A DNA stretch of 64,000 nt, from the NCBI GenBank assembly GCA_000149225.2, contig CM000689.1:186001-250000 (forward strand), given 5' to 3'. The notes below the pieces were generated by a model. That model worked only from the letters and a program-made list of their open reading frames with translations. It ran no database searches and was not told where the DNA came from. The stretch is from Lachancea kluyveri NRRL Y-12651 (lineage: Eukaryota; Ascomycota; Saccharomycetes; Saccharomycetales; Saccharomycetaceae). Shown here piece after piece: positions 1 to 8,463 of the stretch. Position 1 is the stretch's first letter. Each line of letters begins with the position of its first letter. The translations under genes were made by a program, and so were the position numbers.

Positions 1-1370
1 TAAGGCTCTTCACTGGTCCATGGAAAGGGGGTCCTGCTGTGGTCTCTGGAGACAAGCGCAAGCCCCTGCTTGAACTTTTGCATCTCTGTGGAGTTTTCTC
101 CATACTTGTCTTTGATGATTGTGAAGTTGGTGTGCACCTCAATGTCTTCATATTGGTCAATCTCCCAGTTTTTAAAGTTGATCTGGCCCAGCTCCTGGCC
201 CTGGTAGACGTACAACGTACCCGTTAGGGAGACCTCCAATAGCGCCAAAAGCTTCCCCGAGACGGTGCGCCACTTTGGCGAGTCGTCTCCAAAACGGCTG
301 ATACTGCGGGGCTGGTCGTGGTTTTCTAGGTACACAGTAGACCACGAGTCAGTGCCGTTGATGAACCGGAAGCTTTCGGCAACGGCCAACTTCCACTCTT
401 TCAAGGTGAACGGTTTTAGCTTGTAGCGAAGCTCTGGGGAGGTGCCGAGCCAGACGTGCGTGAAGTTGAACAGCTCTGAAATCTCACCTTCACGGGCACT
501 CGTGTACTTTTTGAAGATGGAATCTTCGCCAAAGCCAACTTCGCCCACGGTCATGATCTCTCTGCCGTCCGTGACCTTGTCCAAAACGTATTGATGCATC
601 TCTTTGTGGAACTCGTGGATACGTGGACCATTGTTGCTCATCGGATTAGGGTGCTGGAACTCGGAAGTGGGATCGTCGACTGGTGCATCTGGCAGGCCAG
701 GAACCTTGGAGTACAAGCCGGCGGTGTCAATTCTGAAGCCGTCGACGCCGTGGTCTAGCCAGTAACCGACTGCAGAGTCGTAGATGGCCTTTCTGGTGGT
801 TTCGTTTTCCCAGTTCAAGTCTGGCTGGCCTGGGGCAAACAAGCGCAGGTAGAACTCCTGGCTGGGCTCGTCGAACTGCCAGGCAGAGCCACCGAAGAAG
901 GATCTCCAGTTGTTTGGAGGAATTGGCTTGCCGTCTGCGGTGTAACCCTTTGGCTTTCTCCAAATAAACCAGTCACGCTTTGGGCTGTCCTTTGAGGAGA
1001 CGCTCTCCTTGAACCACTTGTGTTCGGAGGAGCAATGGTTGATGACCAAGTCGACAACGACCTTGATACCTAGTTTATGGGCCTCGTTGATCAGATTGAA
1101 ACAGTCCTCGTTGGTCCCGTAGCGAGGCCAGACTTTTTCGTAGTCGGCAATGTCATAGCCCATGTCCTGTTGAGGTGAGTCGTAGAAGGGACAGATCCAG
1201 ATGGCGTCAACGCCTAGGTCTTTCAAATATCCCAGTTTTGAGATGATGCCTGGCAAATCGCCCCAGCCGTCGTTGTCAGAATCCTTGAAGCTGGCAGGAT
1301 AGATCTGGTAGATGGTGGCTTCTTTCCACCACTTTGGATTGGTTTCTGGATGTGAGTTGTCAATAGTCAT
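1..1370 (-). CDS. Maltase / alpha-glucosidase (GH13), C-terminus cut by the window edge
   Basis: Hydrolyses maltose and related alpha-glucosides in the cytosol. The ATG is at 1368-1370 and the frame stays open to base 1, giving about 456 residues of a family usually near 580. It has no stop in the window because the gene runs off the left edge. The start reads [19 protein letters not shown], typical of yeast maltases. GH13 landmarks are in order: the nucleophile in DGFRIDTAG (Asp215), the acid/base Glu277 in VGEVGFGED, and Asp352 in ENHDQPR. These match the numbering known for S. cerevisiae isomaltase. Residue 216 is Thr, the maltase-type choice, where isomaltases carry Val. It is divergent from the hexose transporter across 1.5 kb. 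No maltose permease or MAL activator is visible here; they could lie further left. Confidence 0.95.
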   Translation of the reverse strand, partial: MTIDNSHPETNPKWWKEATIYQIYPASFKDSDNDGWGDLPGIISKLGYLKDLGVDAIWICPFYDSPQQDMGYDIADYEKVWPRYGTNEDCFNLINEAHKLGIKVVVDLVINHCSSEHKWFKESVSSKDSPKRDWFIWRKPKGYTADGKPIPPNNWRSFFGGSAWQFDEPSQEFYLRLFAPGQPDLNWENETTRKAIYDSAVGYWLDHGVDGFRIDTAGLYSKVPGLPDAPVDDPTSEFQHPNPMSNNGPRIHEFHKEMHQYVLDKVTDGREIMTVGEVGFGEDSIFKKYTSAREGEISELFNFTHVWLGTSPELRYKLKPFTLKEWKLAVAESFRFINGTDSWSTVYLENHDQPRSISRFGDDSPKWRTVSGKLLALLEVSLTGTLYVYQGQELGQINFKNWEIDQYEDIEVHTNFTIIKDKYGENSTEMQKFKQGLALVSRDHSRTPFPWTSEEP

Positions 1371-1483
1371 GTTTTGCTGTGTTGTGTTTGTGTGTTGATA
1401 GATTGGGGAGGGAGAAAAGAGAGAGAGAGAAAGAGGGAAAGAAAGGATGGGTTGTTCGAGAAATCAACAGTGAAAGAACCGCC

Positions 1484-1491
1484 TTAATATA
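1484..1491 (-). promoter_or_regulatory. TATA-like element of the maltase gene
   Basis: Reads TATATTAA on the minus strand, about 115 bp upstream of the maltase ATG, a usual distance for a yeast TATA box. The leader between it and the ATG is rich in C and A on the coding strand. Assignment rests on motif and distance only. Confidence 0.45.
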
Positions 1492-2170
1492 GTTTTTATT
1501 TTTCTTTCAGTGCTCTTCAGGATGATCTTCAAGGTACATGAGCAAATGCGATGTATGTGTGACAGCTGGTTAGCAACCTTTGTTGAAGACTGCCGCTAAA
1601 CTACGCCGTCACGTAACGCGGTGGGTGTCTTTGACGTTGACTCAAGGCCTCGAGAATGGAAAAGAATGGTATGCGATGAGAGTGTGGAAAGAGGAGCACC
1701 ACGTCGACTGCTGCCGGAGCCTTTCTGCAGCAGCGGGTACCGGGTGTCTTATTTTGTGGTTGAATCTACACTTCGGCTGCACCCCAGGCTTGTGCATCTT
1801 CCACTGCGGGATTAGTTCATTCTTATTTTACCACCGTTCGTCATTTTGGCTCGGAGAATACAACAGAAAGAAGCAGCCACCTTACGGGGGAAGGAGGTTT
1901 TGTGCTTTGTGGGCGGCGTGTGGTTTAGAATTGCACGGCTTTGTATGAGAGTGGCTTGGAGGGTTCGGGTGCGGAGTATGGAGGTAAAAAAATAAAAACA
2001 AAAATACCGTGTTTATTTTCCGGCCCTGCATGAAGAGATAAGGAGGAAGCGTCCTTACATTCCCCAGCACGAAAGATTTCTGTTATTTCCTACTAGTTCC
2101 GCAAGTTATGGTTTGCAGCTGGTCAAGTCAGGCCACGAAGATAAACAGTTGATGCTTTTGACAGGTGCAT

Positions 2171-2171
<1 letters not shown>

Positions 2172-2204
<33 letters not shown>
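2172..2204. repeat. Poly(T) run, 33 nt
   Basis: Uninterrupted T33 inside the maltase/hexose transporter divergent promoter. Such dA:dT tracts usually exclude nucleosomes in yeast. It is one of the two longest in the window. Confidence 0.9.
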
Positions 2205-2205
<1 letters not shown>

Positions 2206-2650
2206 GTTTTTGGACAGATCAAGAGTGTCATTACAGTGGAAAAAAAAAAGATTGACGTACATTTTTGAGGACAGAAGAGACCGTAGAATAAGGATGGAAA
2301 ACGCGGGGCTCCACAATATCTCTCCACGCTTACGCAGCAAGTACAAGCTCCTACACATACTGGTTGGTATTGTGGTGCTATTGTTTCTGGGGAGCTTGGC
2401 AGCTCACGAGATGTTTTTCTTTCCTTTCTTTTCTTCCTTTTCGGTTTCCCACCTGTCATTGTTCGTTGGTCTCAACAAGGTGCCGAGAAGCCGGAGTGTA
2501 AGAGATCTGGAGAACAAGCGTCAGTTTTATCCAGTTGTATGCAGCAGAAAGCCAAGGCGGAATAAACAGGGAAAAACGAAAGTAAAAACAAAAGTAAAAA
2601 TTGAAATACAACAACGAAATGACAAGGAAAAAAAATAGACAAACTTTGCG

Positions 2651-2658
2651 TATAAAAG
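2651..2658 (+). promoter_or_regulatory. TATA box of the hexose transporter gene
   Basis: TATAAAAG, a full match to the yeast TATA consensus, about 216 bp upstream of the ATG at 2874. Confidence 0.55.
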
Positions 2659-2873
2659 TGGGCATATCATGGATGTAGTTTTGTCTCATTTGTTTTGTTT
2701 GCCACTTTTTTCTGTTTCTTCTTTCCGTACAGCTCATAGTTCTTTTCCCATAACTACAACACACAAGCATTGTTGTAGCATACTTTGACAGAGATATATC
2801 CACAGTAGCGGGAAACAAGAAGAAACCACAGCATAGAAAATAACAGATAAGCAAACAAATAATATATCAAGGA

Positions 2874-4589
2874 ATGTCTACTACAGTTGTGTTGCAGTCA
2901 GGTTCTGCACAAGACACGCCTGTCGATAGCCACTCGCTGGCAACGGCCACTTCACATCTGTCCACACCCTCCAACAAAGCTGCTAGAGATGACTTGGACG
3001 ATCTAAAGTTCCAAAACGAAGCTACAGAGCTCACCACTGTAATGCCACAAAAGCCGGCATCCGCCTACATCACGGTGTGCATTCTGTGTATGTGTGTTGC
3101 GTTTGGTGGGTTCGTGTCTGGATGGGATGTCGGCACGATTTCCGGGTTTGTCAACCAGACGGATTTCAAAAGAAGATTTGGGGAGTACAGCCACTCAAAG
3201 GACGAGTACTACCTATCCAACGTGCGTGTTGGGCTGATTGTTTCCATCTTTAGCATTGGTAATGCAGTTGGTGCGTTGGTGTTGTCCAAGCTGGGCGACG
3301 TGTATGGTCGTTGCATGGGGCTGATGGCCGTGATTTTGGTGTACGTTGTTGGGATAGTGATCCAGATCTCGTCGGATGACAAGTGGTACCAGTACTTTAT
3401 CGGAAGAATTGTCGCAGGTTTAGGCGGTGGTGGTGTTGGTGTTCTTGCACAGATGCTAATCTCTGAAACAGCACCAAAACACCTGAGGGGTACGCTTCTT
3501 GCCAGCTGGCAAGTGATGGTCAACTGCGCCATTCTCTTGGGCTACTGCACCAATTACGGGACGAAGAACTACTCCAACTCCATCCAGTGGAGGGTTCCCT
3601 TGGGACTGTGCTTTGCCTGGGCCATCATCATGATTGCCGGAATGTGCTTTGTGCCAGAATCGCCACGGTATTTGATCCAAGTTGGAAAGATAGAGGAGGC
3701 CAAGCGGTCGCTGGCCAGGTCCAACAAACTGACGGTGGAAGATCCAGCCGTGCAGTGCGAGGTGGATTTGATTGCTGCGGGCATCGAGCTAGAGAAGCTG
3801 GCTGGGTCGTCCTCGTGGGGCGATTTGCTCTCCAAGAAGACCAAGGTGTTCCAGCGCCTGGTGATGAGCATTACGATCAACTCGTTGCAACAACTGACCG
3901 GGTGTGGCTACTTCTTCTACTACGGCACCACGATTTTCAAGTCGGTTGGTATGGAAGACTCGTTCGAGACATCGATAGTCATTGGTGTTGTGAACTTTGT
4001 GTCCACCTTTGTGTCGCTGTACATATTGGACAGGCTGGGACGTCGTAAGTGCTTGCTGATGGGAGCAGCGGTGATGACGGTGTGTATGGTAATCTACGCG
4101 ACGGTCGGCGTGACCAGTCTGTACCCAGACGGCGAGGACCAGCCATCGTCAAAGGCCGCCGGTAACTGCATGATTGTGTTCACCTGCTTCTACATCTTTT
4201 TCTTTGCCAACACCTGGGGGCCCGGATGCTTTGTGGTTATTTCCGAGAGTTTCCCATTGAGAGTCAAGTCCAAGTGTATGTCTGTTGCCACGGCCGCCAA
4301 CGGTCTGTGGGGGTTCTTGGTTGGGTTCTTTACGCCATTCATCACTTCTGCAATCAACTTCTACTACGGGTACGTGTTCATGGGCTGCCTGGTGGTGTCG
4401 TACTTTTATGTGTTCTTTTTTGTCCCCGAAACCAAGGGTCTGACACTGGAAGAGGTGGAAGAGATGTGGCACGAGGGGGTTCTGCCATGGAAGTCGGGCT
4501 CCTGGGTGCCATCTTCCAGAAGAGGCACCAACTACGACGCCGAGAAGTTGCAGCACGATGAAAAACCATGGTACAAGAGGATGTTGTAA
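2874..4589 (+). CDS. HXT-type hexose transporter (MFS sugar porter)
   Basis: A 571-residue plasma-membrane hexose facilitator with 12 predicted membrane segments and a cytosolic N-tail of about 60 residues. Sugar-porter landmarks in order are [10 protein letters not shown], the [14 protein letters not shown] region, PESPRYL, QQLTG at 339-343, DRLGRR and [15 protein letters not shown]. The tail ([14 protein letters not shown]...DKPWYKRM-like) resembles Hxt1-7 and Rag1 and is too short for an Snf3/Rgt2 glucose sensor. After QQLTG it has Cys344-Gly345, where Hxt proteins usually carry Asp/Asn-Asn; the Asn is the position known to affect glucose versus xylose use in Hxt7 and Gal2. The neighbouring maltase suggests a glucose or disaccharide-product role, but the exact sugar cannot be read from sequence. 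Confidence 0.95.
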   Translation: MSTTVVLQSGSAQDTPVDSHSLATATSHLSTPSNKAARDDLDDLKFQNEATELTTVMPQKPASAYITVCILCMCVAFGGFVSGWDVGTISGFVNQTDFKRRFGEYSHSKDEYYLSNVRVGLIVSIFSIGNAVGALVLSKLGDVYGRCMGLMAVILVYVVGIVIQISSDDKWYQYFIGRIVAGLGGGGVGVLAQMLISETAPKHLRGTLLASWQVMVNCAILLGYCTNYGTKNYSNSIQWRVPLGLCFAWAIIMIAGMCFVPESPRYLIQVGKIEEAKRSLARSNKLTVEDPAVQCEVDLIAAGIELEKLAGSSSWGDLLSKKTKVFQRLVMSITINSLQQLTGCGYFFYYGTTIFKSVGMEDSFETSIVIGVVNFVSTFVSLYILDRLGRRKCLLMGAAVMTVCMVIYATVGVTSLYPDGEDQPSSKAAGNCMIVFTCFYIFFFANTWGPGCFVVISESFPLRVKSKCMSVATAANGLWGFLVGFFTPFITSAINFYYGYVFMGCLVVSYFYVFFFVPETKGLTLEEVEEMWHEGVLPWKSGSWVPSSRRGTNYDAEKLQHDEKPWYKRML

Positions 4590-5541
4590 CGGGGATGGCC
4601 TGTCCCATTTATTGCTTTTGACTTCACGTAATCCAAAACTCAGAGGGAGAGGGGCTGCGAATTATATACTATGCCAATGCTCCCCTCCCTTTTTCTACAG
4701 AAACGTATATCTATCAGCTTTAATAAAACAGCGTATTGAATTTGGAACACATATGGTGTAAGGATTTTGCCGCCAGGATTCGATGCAACGCGACGTCTTT
4801 GTCATGCCGTTCCATTCTGTGCAGGCTCTCACAGTTTCCGCGGAAAACGTGAAACCGAAGCTGAGAAAAGTGCAAAACCCTCGATCTGGACCACCACACG
4901 TTCAAGATTTAACGCCACAATACAGTAGCGTAAGGATCCCACACAAAAGTGGCATATATGCGTATGTGCCCAAGCACGCGCTAGCTTACGGTCTTGTTCC
5001 TTGGTAAAAGTAACATTGTGTGATTTCAGCGCCAGCTTCATTGCCTCGTCGATACCGCGTGTAATCTCAACTTTGCTTCCGATTTGCTCCACCATCGTGG
5101 AGGTGACAAGAAGTTGTTGGGTGCTCAATACCAGCATTATGCTCCATTGTTACTATTGTTATTATTATTATTATTATTATTTTTTTTTTTTTTTTTTTTC
5201 ATTTATTTATCTATTTCTTTTTATTTTTTATATTTCTTGCAGCACCCACAGAAAAAGGGCTGGTCGTGGGTGGGTAGTGGGGACACGGTATTTTGAAAGA
5301 CAATGATGTTTTGCCATCTTGGCAAATACATGAATTTATACCCCCACCGTAGGCGCCAGCCTCGTTGGTTCGAAACTGAATAACTAAATCCACTTTACTG
5401 TATCTATACGTTCTACATGGCAGTATGACACACGTAGTGGTCTATATTATCCTCCTTTCGCCCAGCAGTGCGCAGCTTCGGCCATGCAAGACTGCACGCA
5501 GCTTTCCCCATGGCCAGGTGCCAGAGACGCCACTTCTTGGT
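4590..5541. other. Convergent 3' intergenic region
   Basis: 950 bp between two convergent genes, long for this window. It contains an (ATT)n microsatellite followed by poly-T (about 5152-5199). A minus-strand ATG open frame of 102 codons (4829-5137) has a coding-like first half, but I do not recognise it. No other gene is supported. Confidence 0.6.
5152..5199. repeat. (TTA)n microsatellite joined to poly(T)
   Basis: About nine TTA/ATT units run straight into about 20 Ts. Simple sequence, likely length-variable between strains. Confidence 0.85.
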
Positions 5542-7239
5542 TCACTTTCTCGAGACGCTGGTGTGAAGGACGTGTTCTCTCATGAAACAGCTCGATAACA
5601 CCCCCAGCACGCACACGACAAACGCAAACCCAAGCGCACATTGGTTGCTGAACTGGAATCCTTGGCGGACCAGCTCGGCAAGCCTGTGGTCGAAAGATAT
5701 GTCGAAGGAGTTGTCCTGCAGAATACTTTGGCACCAGTCCATCAGCCGTCTCGAACCGTACTGCGCCAGTAACGGCCCGTCGGTCAAAACGTTGTTGTAC
5801 AGCCTGCTCTGCAAACAAGACTGGTAGATCAAGCTGGCCAAGGCCACACCCAGGGTGGAGCCCGTAGCCCTGAAGGCGTACTGGATTGAGGTCACTTGTG
5901 CTTGGTGTTCGACGCTCACAGATGCAATCAGAGCCAGTAGTGTCACGGTCAGCATCGTTGCGTATCCAAACCCGGGCAAGAACATCAGCAAGTACTCAAC
6001 CACGCCCTGCGGACTGCCTTTGAAGGAAAATGCAAACAGAGACAACACCCCCACGGCAAAAAGGCTGTTGGTGGCCACGGAAAAGCTCCAATACTTGCCC
6101 GTGCGTTTCATGTACATGCCCGCAAGCATGGACCCAGACGCTATGCCGACAAAGTTGGACATGCTTCGAACACCGATGTCCCACGGCGTAAATTTGTACA
6201 CGGTGTGCCAGAACACCGGCACGTAGTACATTACGGTGAACGTGGTCATTGTCATGAACCAGTTTGTGAACGACGACGCACAGACCGTGCGGTTTTCCCA
6301 CAGCAAACGCAGGGGGACCATGGGGTTGCGGGTAGTGCACTCGGTGTACGCGAACTGCAGTGACGAAGCTGTCAACAGCACGCCCAGGAGCAGCCACAAA
6401 CTCGTGGATAGCTGCGTGGGATCACTTAAAAGGGAAATCGCAGTCATCAACAAGATCATGGAGGCAATCAGCGTGAAGCTGCCGACAAAGTCTACCATCT
6501 CGGTGACCGTGCACCATTTCAAGCGCTTGCCACGCTTCAACTCCAACCAGAGCAGACCTCGGCCCGGAGAGTCAGCTGGGAGGTCCAGCACGACTGCAAT
6601 CATCAGGGCGCACACCAGCGCCATTGGCACTTGGACCAGGAAGGCCCATCTCCAGCCAATCCCCTGCTGCAGCACGGCGCCTAGCACGCTACCGGACGCG
6701 CAACCCAGACTGAAGCAGATGTTGACCAAGCCCTGGTAGACGCCTCTCTTTCTCAACGGAATAATATCGCTGGTAGTGATGGTGCTCAGTGTTGCTTGGC
6801 CGCCGCCACCAATACCGGCAACAAACCGTCCAGTGGACAAGACCCAGACGTTGTTTGTCCAGGGGGACCCGCAGATGGCACACCCCAGCGCAAACGTCAA
6901 GTTGGACAAAATCAACAGAATTTTCCTGCCAAAGATATCTGACAGTTTCCCGTAAAGCGGTTGGAACGCGCTGCAAGACAGCAAGTAGGCGGTGGCGATC
7001 CAGGACATCTGGGAGCTGGCATCCAAGTCGGACGCAATAGTTGGAAGCAGCGTGGCAACAATGGTGGTGTCCAATGCGGACAGAAAAGACCCCATCAGCA
7101 ACGCTAAAACGGTGATCCGCACCTTGGTTGGAGGCAGCTCCGAGTGGCTGGTGGTGGATTCCTCGCCAGTGTCCACCAAAGCGGTTTCTGTGGTGGGCGA
7201 GATCACAGGGACTAGTAGTGCCGCAGTCTCGTCAGACAT
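5542..7239 (-). CDS. VBA-like vacuolar basic amino acid transporter (MFS, DHA2 family)
   Basis: A 565-residue 14-segment MFS protein, likely H+-coupled transport into the vacuole. The start chosen is the ATG at 7237-7239 (MSDETAALLVPV); the frame is open upstream but has no earlier ATG. Motifs seen are LDTTIVATLLPTIASDL in segment 1, GKLSDIFGRK (motif A) and GAVLQQGIGWRWAF (DHA2 motif C region). The N-terminal DET..LL pattern and the length resemble S. cerevisiae Vba1 (562 residues). The Glu..Leu-Leu could act as an AP-3 vacuolar sorting signal, which is inference. The substrate is unproven; other DHA2 members export drugs. It is convergent with the hexose transporter and divergent from PRM1. 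Confidence 0.85.
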   Translation of the reverse strand: MSDETAALLVPVISPTTETALVDTGEESTTSHSELPPTKVRITVLALLMGSFLSALDTTIVATLLPTIASDLDASSQMSWIATAYLLSCSAFQPLYGKLSDIFGRKILLILSNLTFALGCAICGSPWTNNVWVLSTGRFVAGIGGGGQATLSTITTSDIIPLRKRGVYQGLVNICFSLGCASGSVLGAVLQQGIGWRWAFLVQVPMALVCALMIAVVLDLPADSPGRGLLWLELKRGKRLKWCTVTEMVDFVGSFTLIASMILLMTAISLLSDPTQLSTSLWLLLGVLLTASSLQFAYTECTTRNPMVPLRLLWENRTVCASSFTNWFMTMTTFTVMYYVPVFWHTVYKFTPWDIGVRSMSNFVGIASGSMLAGMYMKRTGKYWSFSVATNSLFAVGVLSLFAFSFKGSPQGVVEYLLMFLPGFGYATMLTVTLLALIASVSVEHQAQVTSIQYAFRATGSTLGVALASLIYQSCLQSRLYNNVLTDGPLLAQYGSRRLMDWCQSILQDNSFDISFDHRLAELVRQGFQFSNQCALGFAFVVCVLGVLSSCFMREHVLHTSVSRK

Positions 7240-7328
7240 GTTGCGGGCAATCGTGGGTCGAATAGTGCTGAGCAGGAAGGAGATAACCACTGGGACACAA
7301 GAGGGGATGTAAGTTTGTATTTACATGT

Positions 7329-7336
7329 ATATATAT
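7329..7336 (-). promoter_or_regulatory. TATA-like element of the VBA-like gene
   Basis: TATATATA about 90 bp upstream of the VBA-like ATG. Palindromic, assigned to the minus-strand gene by distance. Confidence 0.45.
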
Positions 7337-8306
7337 ACGTGTTTGTGTGCGTGAGTGCGCGTTTTTACTCGGTTGGCTACGCTTTCAGACGATGCGCTTG
7401 GGACATGTGTCGCGATTGGCTGCAGCCAGAGCGCGCAAGGTTGATATGACCGGGAATTTCGCTGCGCTTATCAGCGGATTTATGTATCTGAGATTACGCT
7501 ACAGGCATTGCATCGCAATAAAAAAAAAAACTTTTCAGGAAAGAGGTCGAGCAAGAAGTGACCTTGCGCAGTTGGATATACGGAGAAATCTTTGGCACCT
7601 GTATCAGATAACAAGCGGAAGAGTCCTAGCTATTTTTTTTTTTCCGGGCTCGGTCCACTCTTGGACGTTAGATTTACTCAAATTCACCAAAGAGGGAGGC
7701 GAAAAGAGACGACAGAGAGGATGCGATTGCAAAGGCATTGCATAGACAAGAGACAGGCTTTTTTTTTTTTTGTACGCATTATCTTAACTGGGGATGTCCT
7801 CAAAGAAGCCGGTAAATCGCACAGAACCAGCTGTTTGTTTCGGGTCAGGGTCGTGTTGTGCATCACAATAGACGGTGTTGTACAGCAAGTGCCGAGTTCG
7901 CTTAGCAAGAAACTGGCCGGCTGCAGACCGCCGATCAAATCATCCACTCGCAGTGCTCTCTCTACACTAGAATATCGCTCGTCTCAGCCCTTCTCTTGGG
8001 GACAGAGTGTGTGGCATGTGTGGAGACCAAACATTGGGCACCGTTTTTAACCGCTTTAGCAGCCAATAATTTGTTCCGTTTCGTGGTGGAACGTGGCCAT
8101 CTTGTGTGAGAAAGCAGTATATCCTAAGGACTGCCGGTGAGAGCCACCAAGAGCAGAGAACTCTTATAGTTTACTGCGTGTGCTCCACCATGCTGTCACG
8201 GGCTTGAAGCGACGTCTGGGGAAGAATGCGCACGTGCCACCTTTTGCCTTTTGGGGGTTTGTCGTTCGAGGTGACACTACTCGTCCTGCGTGCGGCGCTA
8301 GCTGCT

Positions 8307-8326
8307 TGTTTCATCTCGGTTTCATG
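8307..8326 (-). promoter_or_regulatory. Pair of pheromone response elements (Ste12-type) upstream of PRM1
   Basis: TGTTTCAT at 8307-8314 is a perfect ATGAAACA on the minus strand, the canonical Ste12 site. A second, GGTTTCAT (ATGAAACC), follows at 8319-8326 in the same orientation, 12 bp on. The pair lies about 55 bp upstream of the PRM1 TATA box and about 140 bp before the ATG. PRM1 is a pheromone-induced gene in S. cerevisiae, so motif and target agree. Confidence 0.7.
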
Positions 8327-8379
8327 TCGATCTTGATTCATATTTCGACATGGCATAGACCGAGAGCCGCCAGAGGGTG

Positions 8380-8387
8380 TATAAAAG
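8380..8387 (+). promoter_or_regulatory. TATA box of PRM1
   Basis: TATAAAAG, 77 bp upstream of the PRM1 ATG, directly downstream of the paired pheromone elements. A strong TATA fits a sharply inducible gene. Confidence 0.65.
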
Positions 8388-8463
8388 CAGCGTGGTAGGA
8401 AAAGGATGAGACACGAGAAGTGAGAGAGCGCCAATACCAGGAGAAAAAAAAGCATAATATAGC

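Larger units (their letters stand above)
1371..2873. other. Divergent intergenic region, maltase / hexose transporter
   Basis: 1.5 kb with no supported gene. It holds the promoters of both flanking genes. Visible items are TATA elements near each gene, a 33-T run, a GCGGGG (Mig1-type core) at 2303-2308 and a CCG-N10-CGG everted repeat at 1606-1621. The short open frames over the poly-T are low-complexity and look spurious. Confidence 0.7.
7240..8463. other. Divergent intergenic region, VBA-like / PRM1
   Basis: 1.2 kb holding the promoters of two divergent genes. Short poly-T runs are present. Ste12-type pheromone elements and a TATA box sit at the PRM1 end. No gene is supported. This region is also the edge between the accessory left block and the conserved gene order to the right. 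Confidence 0.7.

Noticed and set aside
1852-1978. Two CGGANNA (Rgt1-type) matches in the maltase/HXT gap
   Set aside because: A degenerate 5-base motif is expected about three times by chance in 1.5 kb, so two give no support.
2106-2854. Open frames over the poly-T region upstream of HXT
   Set aside because: They depend on Phe/Lys homopolymers, overlap each other on both strands and have no coding character.
5370-5390. GGTTCGAAAC resembling a tRNA T-arm
   Set aside because: The flanking bases do not form a five-pair stem and there is no acceptor or anticodon arm around it.
7347-8050. Open frames of 130-150 codons between the VBA-like gene and PRM1
   Set aside because: Contain poly-Phe from poly-T, no family resemblance, and lie where two promoters are expected.
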